A stretch of DNA of 13,640 nt from JBCAWW01 sp039024315 (lineage in GTDB: Bacteria; Bacteroidota; Bacteroidia; J057): contig JBCCQN010000216.1 of NCBI GenBank assembly GCA_039024315.1, positions 1 to 13,640 on the forward strand. The letters run 5' to 3'. The stretch's first letter is position 1. Every line of letters starts with the position of its first letter. This document shows positions 6,175 through 12,713 of the stretch, piece by piece. The notes beneath the pieces were generated by a model. That model was not told the DNA's origin, ran no database searches, and saw only the letters and a list, made by a program, of their open reading frames with translations. A program made the translations under genes and the position numbers.

Positions 6175-7176
6175 ATGACGAAGAGAGAACACATTTTGGT
6201 CACAGGAGTGGCTGGCTTTTTAGGGTCAAACCTTTTGACCAAACTCTTGCAAGAAGGACATCAAGTAACCGGCATTGACAATCTGTCGATGGGGCAACTT
6301 TCCAATATTGCAGCACATCTTGACAATCCAGATTTTACCTTTCTCGAAAAGGACATCGTTGAAGAAAGCACTTTTGAAGAGTTAGACGATACCTTTGACA
6401 AGATCGTTCACCTCGCCGCTTTCAAAATTCCTCGTTATGGCAAAGCTGTAGATACCCTGCAGATCAACGCCAAAGGCTCTGAATATGTATTGGAGTATGC
6501 GCGCAAGCTAAACATCAAGTGTGTACTAGCTTCGACCTCTGATGTATATGGCATGAGTCCCGAACTTCCTTTCAAAGAAGATCAAAACCACGTCATCGGT
6601 AGTTCCAAAGTACCTCGTTGGGCTTACGCGGTCTCAAAATTATTTGATGAGCACTTAGCGCTCGCTTATATGGAAGCCTATGGTTTCCCGGTCGTATTGC
6701 TACGTTTCTTCGGTTCTTATGGCCCTAATCAACACCTTTCTTGGTGGGGCGGTCCTCAGTCAGTCTTTATCGAAAAGATCATGAAGGATGAAGTTATTCC
6801 GATTCATGGCGACGGTACACAGACGCGCACCTTTACCTATGTTGATGATACGGTAGCAGGCATCTATGCTGCGACCATCAAAGAGGAAGCCAATGGCGAA
6901 ATCTTCAACATCGGTGCTGATAAAGAAATTACCATCCTAGAGTTGGCGCAACTCCTCAAGAGAGTTTCGGGTACTCCAGGTGAATTGAAATACGAATTGA
7001 TCCCATACGATCAAATCTCCAAAGGACGCAAATACCAAGACGTAATGCGCCGAGTGCCTGATACGACCAAAGCACAAAAATTGCTTGGTGTCAAGGCTCA
7101 GGTAGACGTTGAGGAAGGTATGCGCCGTACGTTCGAATGGCAACGTAAAGTGATGGAAGAAACCTCTGCCGTATGA
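6175..7176 (+). CDS. Extended-SDR NAD-dependent nucleotide-sugar epimerase/dehydratase
   Basis: This 333-residue cytoplasmic enzyme should act on an NDP-sugar. A GVAGFLG loop (11-17) binds NAD, and D35 after the second strand sets NAD preference. The active site shows T121/S122 in ASTSDVYG and the Y151-xxx-K155 pair in PRWAYAVSK. The GDGTQTRTFTYVDD block is the usual substrate-binding segment. The PRW-Y-VSK context and the STS(D/E)VYG block recall the UDP-glucuronate decarboxylase part of ArnA as well as UDP-glucose/GlcNAc 4-epimerases. The acid after S122 is D rather than the E of ArnA, so 4-epimerase-like chemistry seems likelier, but the reaction is not settled. It is the first gene of a tight cluster and overlaps the next gene by 4 bases (ATGA). 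The 150 bases upstream presumably hold the operon promoter, but no convincing match is seen. Confidence 0.88.
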   Translation: MTKREHILVTGVAGFLGSNLLTKLLQEGHQVTGIDNLSMGQLSNIAAHLDNPDFTFLEKDIVEESTFEELDDTFDKIVHLAAFKIPRYGKAVDTLQINAKGSEYVLEYARKLNIKCVLASTSDVYGMSPELPFKEDQNHVIGSSKVPRWAYAVSKLFDEHLALAYMEAYGFPVVLLRFFGSYGPNQHLSWWGGPQSVFIEKIMKDEVIPIHGDGTQTRTFTYVDDTVAGIYAATIKEEANGEIFNIGADKEITILELAQLLKRVSGTPGELKYELIPYDQISKGRKYQDVMRRVPDTTKAQKLLGVKAQVDVEEGMRRTFEWQRKVMEETSAV

Positions 7177-8504
7177 AAATAGCAGTAGTTGGTGGAGGAT
7201 TTATGGGAATGGCCCTGAGCTTTAAGTTAGCAGGGCCAGGTAAAGAACTTAGCCTCTTTGAGCGTAATGCTCAATGGGGTGGTTTGGCTACCTACCACGA
7301 TTATGAGGACTTTGATTGGGATCGCTTTTACCACGTGATCCTGCCTCAGGATCGGGACCTATTGGGGATTTTGCATGATATCGGTCTGAAAGATGAGCTT
7401 CGGTGGAAGCAAACTTTGACCGGATATTATGTCAACAAGCGTACTTATTCGATCAGTAGCACCAAAGAGTTTTTGCTCTTCCCGCCGCTTGATCCGATCT
7501 CTAAGTTTCGCTTGGCTTTGACGATTTTACGCGGTAGTCGCATTGACGATTGGAGTGAACTCGAAGACAAGACCGTCGAAGAGTGGCTCGTAAAAATGGG
7601 CGGTCGCAGTACCTTTGAAAAATTCTGGAAGCCGCTATTACTCGCCAAATTGGGAGAGAATTACAAGCGGGTTTCAGCTGTATTTATTTGGACTTACATC
7701 AAGCGTTTGTTTGCCGCCCGCGATTCTTCTGCTAAAAAAGAGCAGATGGGATACGTAGCAGGGGGCTATAAGACAGTATTCGATCGCTTGGAGTCTGAAC
7801 TTATCAAAAAAGGGGTTTCTCTTCACAACAATACCTCTGTAGAGCATATTCGTCCTGCGGAGAACGGTGGGATGTATCTCACGGCCAATGGTGAGGAGCA
7901 ATACTTTGACAAGGTGATTTTTACCAGTCCAAGCAGTGTTTTGGAGCAGGTAGCAGATGAGTCGATTGTCTCAATCAAGGGCGACCACCGCAAGGTGGAG
8001 TATTTGGGCGTTGTTTGTCTTGTGCTTCGCACAACGCGTGAACTTACGCCTTACTATGTAGTGAATATCTCCGACGCGAAGATTCCTTTTACCGGCGTAA
8101 TTGGGATGACTGCCTTGGTCGATCGTCAATACACTGCAGGCCAGCATTTGACTTATTTCCCTAAGTATATCATCAATACGGATCCCATGTTACGCCAGTC
8201 CGACGAAGAACTCAAAGAAGCGTTCCTCGAAGGGGTAAAAAGCATGTACCCTGATCTCAAAGATGAGGAAATCATCGGCCTACATCTCAATCGTGCTTTC
8301 AAAGTACAGCCTTTACAGGTACTGCATTACGATCAAATTCGTCCGCGTACGAAGACTCTGCATGAGGATTTTTATCTCCTCAACACTTCTCAATTTATCA
8401 ACGACACACTTAACAATGATTCGGTGGCCCGACACGTCAACCGTTTCATGGCCGAGTTTGCGCATGAGTTTGCCGTCAAGGAAACTAGCTCCACTTTGGC
8501 CTAA
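7173..8504 (+). CDS. FAD-dependent oxidoreductase, UGM/amine-oxidase-like
   Basis: This is a 443-residue flavoprotein. The N-terminus has the FAD-binding GGGFMG loop (7-12) and an acidic end of the second strand (E30 in LFERN). A GGLATYHDYEDFDWDRFYHV segment follows, like those of UDP-galactopyranose mutase and protoporphyrinogen-oxidase-type enzymes (NAD(P)-binding_8/amino-oxidase fold). No signal peptide or clear membrane helix is present. Its start overlaps the end of the SDR gene as ATGA, which implies translational coupling and makes a joint sugar-remodelling role plausible. Possibilities are ring contraction to a furanose (UGM-like) or oxidation/epimerisation of a sugar or lipid-linked sugar. 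Without the UGM catalytic arginines aligned I cannot decide, so the gene should not be named glf. The next gene begins 14 bases after the stop. Confidence 0.85.
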   Translation: MKIAVVGGGFMGMALSFKLAGPGKELSLFERNAQWGGLATYHDYEDFDWDRFYHVILPQDRDLLGILHDIGLKDELRWKQTLTGYYVNKRTYSISSTKEFLLFPPLDPISKFRLALTILRGSRIDDWSELEDKTVEEWLVKMGGRSTFEKFWKPLLLAKLGENYKRVSAVFIWTYIKRLFAARDSSAKKEQMGYVAGGYKTVFDRLESELIKKGVSLHNNTSVEHIRPAENGGMYLTANGEEQYFDKVIFTSPSSVLEQVADESIVSIKGDHRKVEYLGVVCLVLRTTRELTPYYVVNISDAKIPFTGVIGMTALVDRQYTAGQHLTYFPKYIINTDPMLRQSDEELKEAFLEGVKSMYPDLKDEEIIGLHLNRAFKVQPLQVLHYDQIRPRTKTLHEDFYLLNTSQFINDTLNNDSVARHVNRFMAEFAHEFAVKETSSTLA

Positions 8505-8518
8505 AGATTATAGGAAAT

Positions 8519-9493
8519 ATGGGACAGACTAAGAAACCACTCGCGAGCCTTTCGCTTGATCTTGACGATCAGTGGACATATATGAAGACGCATGGCGATC
8601 CAGAATGGGAACAATATCCTTCCTATCTCAGCTATGCTGTGCCTCGTATTCTCGATTTTCTGGACGAAAAAAAGACCAAGATCACCTTCTTTATCGTTGC
8701 CCAAGATGCTGCTTTTGAGCATAATCGCGAGGTATTAGGAGAGATTGCGCGTCGCGGACACGAGATCGGCAATCATACTTTTCATCATGATCCTTGGCTG
8801 CATAAGTACAGTGAAGAAGAAATCAATGAGGAGTTGGCCCGCGCTGAATATCATATCGAGGATGTTACCGGAGTGCGCCCACGGGCCTTTAGAGGTCCAG
8901 GCTTCAGCTTTTCGCAGACGGTATTGTCGGTACTCGTCAAGCGAGGCTATGAATACGATGGTTCTACCTTCCCCAATATCCTCAATCCGCTAGCGCGTGC
9001 TTACTTCCTTTGGAGCAGTAAGATGACCAAAGAGGAGCGTGAAACCCGCAAAGGATTGTTTGGGAGCTGGAAAGATGGTTTCCGTCCTAACAAGGCTTAC
9101 CAATGGCAGTATGAAGGCAAAAATCTCCTCGAGATTCCGGTGACGACCATGCCGCTATTCAAAGTGCCCATTCATGCTAGCTATGTGCTGTATTTAGGCA
9201 CCTTTAGCCAAGCGCTGGCCATGGCCTACGTTCGCTTTACAGTGATGATGTGTAAGCTTACCGGTACCCGTCCTTCGATTTTGCTGCACCCGCTAGACTT
9301 TATTGGTAAGGATGATACAGATGCTCTGTCCTTTTTCCCCGCCATGCGTGTCGAATCTAAGCCTAAGGTGGAGCTAATGGGCAAAATGTTTGATTATCTC
9401 GGCAAGCATTTTGAACTCGTACCCATGGGGACACACGCGGAGTTTGAACACCAGCGTAAATCAATGCCAGTCAAGGAATTGTCATTGGCTTAG
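8519..9493 (+). CDS. NodB-type polysaccharide deacetylase family protein, cytoplasmic
   Basis: This is a 324-residue carbohydrate-esterase-4/NodB-homology enzyme, expected to remove an N- or O-acyl group from a sugar using a metal ion. Visible motifs are LDLDD (D16/D17, motif 1), HTFHH with metal ligands H86 and H90 (motif 2), RGPGFS at 125-130 (motif 3), DGSTFPN at 147-153 (motif 4) and LLHPLD with H257 (motif 5). There is no signal peptide, unlike exported chitin or peptidoglycan deacetylases. It therefore probably acts inside the cell, as ArnD and NaxD do on undecaprenyl-linked sugars. The segment after residue 155 is longer than in minimal NodB domains. It lies between the flavoenzyme and the flippase-like pair in the operon. 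The substrate is inferred only from context. Confidence 0.9.
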   Translation: MGQTKKPLASLSLDLDDQWTYMKTHGDPEWEQYPSYLSYAVPRILDFLDEKKTKITFFIVAQDAAFEHNREVLGEIARRGHEIGNHTFHHDPWLHKYSEEEINEELARAEYHIEDVTGVRPRAFRGPGFSFSQTVLSVLVKRGYEYDGSTFPNILNPLARAYFLWSSKMTKEERETRKGLFGSWKDGFRPNKAYQWQYEGKNLLEIPVTTMPLFKVPIHASYVLYLGTFSQALAMAYVRFTVMMCKLTGTRPSILLHPLDFIGKDDTDALSFFPAMRVESKPKVELMGKMFDYLGKHFELVPMGTHAEFEHQRKSMPVKELSLA

Positions 9494-9518
9494 TCTCAGG
9501 ATACCCTTTTTCAATTTC

Positions 9519-9932
9519 ATGGCTAATACAAAAACAGTTGCAATAGATAAATCCCAAGATTTCAAAATAGGCTTGGTCTATTTAGCAATCGACATCCTCG
9601 TAAGCGTTGCTGCACAATTGCTGCTCAAACGCGGGATGATGGAGTTGGGAGAGTTTGAATTTTCAGGCGGTGTATCCTACCTCCTTTCCATGATCAATCC
9701 TATGATCATTGGAGGCTTGATATTGTACGCTTGTGGGACCGTCGGTTGGCTTTTATGTCTGACGAAACTGGATTTGAGCTTTGCTTACCCTGCGGGAACG
9801 ATGCAATACCTTTTCATCTTTTTGGGGGCATGGATGTGGTTTGATGAGAATATTTCGCTATTGCGTATCGCTGGTTTGGTGGTGATTTGTATTGGAGTAG
9901 TGGTATTGGCTTTAGATATGAAGAAATCATGA
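9519..9932 (+). CDS. Small four-helix SMR/EamA-type protein, ArnE/ArnF-like subunit 1
   Basis: This 137-residue inner-membrane protein has four predicted helices (about residues 17-38, 63-85, 91-110 and 115-134). Helix 1 ends in SVAAQLLLKRG, and the middle has GWLLCLTKLDLSFAYP. Both resemble ArnE and ArnF, where SVAGQL...K and WLL.L....VG.AYP occur at the same places. ArnE/ArnF form a heterodimer proposed to flip undecaprenyl-phosphate-L-Ara4N. ATG 9519 is chosen because the helices follow it; an upstream ATG at 9390 would overlap the deacetylase gene by 100 bases and gives an unlikely extension. It overlaps the next gene by 4 bases (ATGA), so equal production of the two partners is likely. 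A drug-efflux SMR role is possible but less likely given the neighbours. Confidence 0.88.
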   Translation: MANTKTVAIDKSQDFKIGLVYLAIDILVSVAAQLLLKRGMMELGEFEFSGGVSYLLSMINPMIIGGLILYACGTVGWLLCLTKLDLSFAYPAGTMQYLFIFLGAWMWFDENISLLRIAGLVVICIGVVVLALDMKKS

Positions 9933-10294
9933 ATCCACATATATATCTCATAATCAGCATCGTGATGGTAGCCGCCTCACAATTTCTCTTCAAAAGAGGA
10001 GTGGGAATCCTCGCGGAGATGCCTGAAAAAGAAAACAAAGGTATCGTGGATTATGTGAAAATGGTTTTTCAGCCTCACATATTCTTCGGTTTGGCTCTCA
10101 ACGGCTTTGCCGCCGTTTCGTGGCTTCTGGCCCTCTCGCACCTGGAGCTTAGTTATGTTTTTCCTTATCTAAGCCTCAATTATATACTCATACCTATTGG
10201 CGCTTACTTCCTCTTTAAAGAAGAGCTTTCCGCCAAAAAGTTTATCGGCATTGCGATCATCTGCTGTGGTATTTTTTTGATCGCTTTGAGCTAA
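9929..10294 (+). CDS. Small four-helix SMR/EamA-type protein, ArnE/ArnF-like subunit 2
   Basis: This is a 121-residue partner of the previous gene, with four predicted helices. Helix 1 contains AASQFLFKRGVG, helix 2 runs into VSWLLALSHLELSYVFPY, and then SLNYILIPIGAYFLF follows. The YVFPYLSLNYI block closely resembles the AYPMLSLNF block of E. coli ArnE. The two proteins are clearly related to each other but not recent duplicates, as expected for a heterodimer whose subunits have different roles. ATG 9929 overlaps the stop of subunit 1. A 47-base gap with a small tandem duplication (10297-10330) separates it from the GT2 gene. The predicted role is moving a polyprenyl-phosphate-linked sugar from the cytoplasmic to the periplasmic face. 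Confidence 0.88.
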   Translation: MNPHIYLIISIVMVAASQFLFKRGVGILAEMPEKENKGIVDYVKMVFQPHIFFGLALNGFAAVSWLLALSHLELSYVFPYLSLNYILIPIGAYFLFKEELSAKKFIGIAIICCGIFLIALS

Positions 10295-10296
10295 TC

Positions 10297-10330
10297 GGAC
10301 TAACACATTATTGGACTAACACACATTATT
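10297..10330 (+). repeat. Short tandem duplication ahead of the GT2 gene
   Basis: GGACTAACACATTATT (10297-10312) is repeated as GGACTAACACACATTATT (10313-10330), with a 2-base insertion. It fills most of the only sizeable gap in the operon and looks like a slippage product with no obvious function. Confidence 0.7.
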
Positions 10331-10341
10331 AATCAGACGAT

Positions 10342-11466
10342 ATGAATCCCGAGCGTGTAATTTCATCCTTGCACCAACCTAACCTGACTCCTGTATCAGA
10401 TGAGCCTACCGATACGCGCAAATCGGTAACGATTATCACGCCAGCATATAATGAAGAGGCGATTATCACGCCTAATCTACAGCGCCTCTGTGATTACATG
10501 GAGGGGCTAGAAAGTCAATATAGATGGGATATCCTTGTCGTCAATGACGGCAGTAAAGATAATACTGCTCAATTAGCCGACGCCTTTGCCGCTAGTAGAG
10601 CAGAAGTCAATGTCATCCACCACCGGATCAACCGCAATTTAGGGGGGGCATTGCGCACGGGGTTTCGTAATGCAAAAGGAGACTATGTGATCGTCCTCGA
10701 TCTAGACTTAAGCTATGACGAAGAACACATTGAACGTCTCCTAATCGAAATCGAAGAGACCGATGCCGCTGTAGTGATTGCTTCACCCTATATGAAGGGT
10801 GGACGTAATACTAAAGTGCCTTTTTTCCGTTTATTGCTTAGCAAAACGGTCAATCACTTTCTACGCATCACTTCTCCCAAGAAAATTCATACTTTCACCA
10901 GTATGGTGCGGGTGTATAAGCGTGAGTTTTTACAGACCCTCAATCTCAAGTCTACGACTTATGCGATCAATCCAGAGATCATCCATAAGGCGATTATCCT
11001 CAGAGCGAGAGTGGAGGAAATTCCGGCCCACCTAGATTGGAGTTTTCAAGAGCAAGTTAAAGGTTCTAGGGCCTCTAGCATTCGGATTTTCAAAGGCATA
11101 CTCTCGGGCCTGATGTCAGGCTTTATCTTCCGACCCTACATGTTTTTTATGTCGGTAGGTGTGGTATCTATGATTGTATCCCTCTGGGTAATATCTTGGA
11201 TATTTTACCACACTTTTGATGTCTATTCGACTGTAGAGGTTACCAGTACAATCTTTGATGCTCGCTTTACAGAGGCGGTAGCTGAGGTTTTTCGTACTCG
11301 TCCCCATGCCTTCTTCGTTGGCGGATTTACCTTTTTGACCGCCTTACAATTTCTGGGAATTGGGTTCCTCTCTCTCCAGAACAAGCGCTATTTTGACGAA
11401 CTCTTCCACATCAACTCTAGCCAGTTGTTGGAAATGCATAATGCTCATTCAAAAGACAAAGCCTAA
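10342..11466 (+). CDS. GT2 polyprenyl-phosphate glycosyltransferase (DPM1/ArnC-like) with C-terminal membrane helices
   Basis: This 374-residue enzyme probably moves a sugar from an NDP donor to undecaprenyl phosphate at the cytoplasmic face. The GT-A domain starts after a 28-residue leader, with TPAYNEE (33-39), VVNDGSKDNT (66-75) and NLGGALRTGF (99-108). The metal-binding DLD is at D120-D122. NLGGALRTGF in particular is typical of the DPM1/GtrB/ArnC branch. Two or three hydrophobic helices follow (about 262-289 and 323-345), ending in a soluble tail. ArnC- and GtrB-type enzymes also have two C-terminal helices, but here the loop between them, about 30 residues, is longer. It is placed directly before the GT-C gene (7-base gap). 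The sugar donor is not known; the SDR gene product is a likely source. Confidence 0.9.
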   Translation: MNPERVISSLHQPNLTPVSDEPTDTRKSVTIITPAYNEEAIITPNLQRLCDYMEGLESQYRWDILVVNDGSKDNTAQLADAFAASRAEVNVIHHRINRNLGGALRTGFRNAKGDYVIVLDLDLSYDEEHIERLLIEIEETDAAVVIASPYMKGGRNTKVPFFRLLLSKTVNHFLRITSPKKIHTFTSMVRVYKREFLQTLNLKSTTYAINPEIIHKAIILRARVEEIPAHLDWSFQEQVKGSRASSIRIFKGILSGLMSGFIFRPYMFFMSVGVVSMIVSLWVISWIFYHTFDVYSTVEVTSTIFDARFTEAVAEVFRTRPHAFFVGGFTFLTALQFLGIGFLSLQNKRYFDELFHINSSQLLEMHNAHSKDKA

Positions 11467-11473
11467 AGTAAGT

Positions 11474-12712
11474 ATGAAGAGAGGTAGCCTGTTAAGTCTT
11501 TATGCTCCCTTATTGGTATTATATCTACTCATCATTGGGTTCATGTTTGATCCTAACTGGACAGGTGATGAGATTAGATTCCGATATTATGCAGAGAATT
11601 TGACTCACGGATATTTTGGGGACCCTGTCAATCCTGACTTTAGAAATGGCCCTGGTTATTCGCTTTATCTAGTACCCTTTGTCGCCTTGGGCTTGCCCAA
11701 ACTAGTGGCGGTACTGAGCAACGCATTCTTGATCTTAGGCGGTTTAGCTTTTTTTCAAAAAGCGGCCAAATTATTGGTTTCGGACAAACTAGCCTATTAT
11801 TTGACCCTGATCATGGGCCTCTTTCCGGTCATGCTTAAGGTCATGCCAAAGGCTGTATACGAGGCATTCTATTTTTTCTTGGTTTGTGGCTTCTTGTTTT
11901 TCTTTATCAAGGCAAACCAAAGCAAGGAATTTGATTGGCGTAATTTTCTTTATGCCGGTCTGTTTATGGGTATTTTGGCCCTGACCCGCTTTGTCTATGG
12001 ATATGCTTTATTTATCAGTATTCCCCTCTTATTAGTCGTTTCGGTCATTTGGCGTAAGCCGGTTTTTAGAGGCTGGGGGATTACCGTGGCCGCGGGTATT
12101 ATGATATGTGTACCTTATTTGGCCTATACCTACTCGGTAACGTCCAAACCTTTTTATTGGGGGACCAATGGGGGAGAGGTATTGTATTGGATGACCACGG
12201 GCGAAAAAAATGAATACGGAGATTGGCAGGCCAAAGACAAAGTCATGAATGCTGAAATCTTAGGGATTTCGCCTATCCATAGACGTTTTTTCAAAACCAT
12301 TATGCCGCTCAATCACATCGAGCGTGATGATGCCCTCAAGGCCAAGGCTATGGAAAATATGGCTGAGCACCCAGAGGTATATGTCAAAAACTGGATACAT
12401 AATGTTATCCGGATGTTTTGGGGCTTCCCCCGATCCTACCGACAGCAAGACCTACGACCGATTCCCTATATTATCATCAATACGGTCTTATTGATCTGCT
12501 TATTTTTCTCCATCATCGCGGCTTGGCGTAATCGATTCCAAATTTCTTTAGGACAACTAGCCCTTTGGTGTATTTTTTTAATCTATATTGGTCTTACATC
12601 CCTTGTTCACGCAGAACCGCGTTATTTGGTCTCAGTAACCCCCTTTTGGTTACTTTGGCTCGGTTACATCGGCTCTCGCTACCTCACATTAAGCATTACG
12701 GTTGACGACTAG
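11474..12712 (+). CDS. GT-C membrane glycosyltransferase (PMT/ArnT-like)
   Basis: This protein of about 412 residues has a first membrane helix at 8-25 and roughly eight to ten more hydrophobic segments. The first periplasmic loop carries GDE (D32/E33) in WTGDEIRFRYYAENLTHGYFG. Many PMT_2/GT39/GT83 enzymes, including ArnT, keep an acidic pair with the same following pattern there for catalysis and lipid-donor use. A second loop holds the NGPGYSLYLVPF stretch common in this superfamily. It is shorter than ArnT (about 550 residues), mainly for lack of a large C-terminal periplasmic domain. ATG 11474 is chosen because the helix follows directly and it lies 7 bases after the previous stop; ATG 11441 would overlap that gene. 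Predicted role: transfer of the flipped lipid-linked sugar to a periplasmic acceptor such as lipid A, a polysaccharide or a protein. Confidence 0.86.
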   Translation: MKRGSLLSLYAPLLVLYLLIIGFMFDPNWTGDEIRFRYYAENLTHGYFGDPVNPDFRNGPGYSLYLVPFVALGLPKLVAVLSNAFLILGGLAFFQKAAKLLVSDKLAYYLTLIMGLFPVMLKVMPKAVYEAFYFFLVCGFLFFFIKANQSKEFDWRNFLYAGLFMGILALTRFVYGYALFISIPLLLVVSVIWRKPVFRGWGITVAAGIMICVPYLAYTYSVTSKPFYWGTNGGEVLYWMTTGEKNEYGDWQAKDKVMNAEILGISPIHRRFFKTIMPLNHIERDDALKAKAMENMAEHPEVYVKNWIHNVIRMFWGFPRSYRQQDLRPIPYIIINTVLLICLFFSIIAAWRNRFQISLGQLALWCIFLIYIGLTSLVHAEPRYLVSVTPFWLLWLGYIGSRYLTLSITVDD

Positions 12713-12713
12713 T

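Noticed and set aside
7173..8504. Naming the flavoenzyme UDP-galactopyranose mutase (glf)
   Set aside because: The FAD-binding part is similar, but I could not place the UGM catalytic residues by eye, and related oxidoreductases share the same N-terminus.
8519..12712. True arn (L-Ara4N, polymyxin resistance) operon
   Set aside because: ArnB aminotransferase and the ArnA formyltransferase domain are absent, the deacetylase differs from ArnD in its motif contexts, and the GT-C is about 140 residues shorter than ArnT. Only the functional layout is shared.
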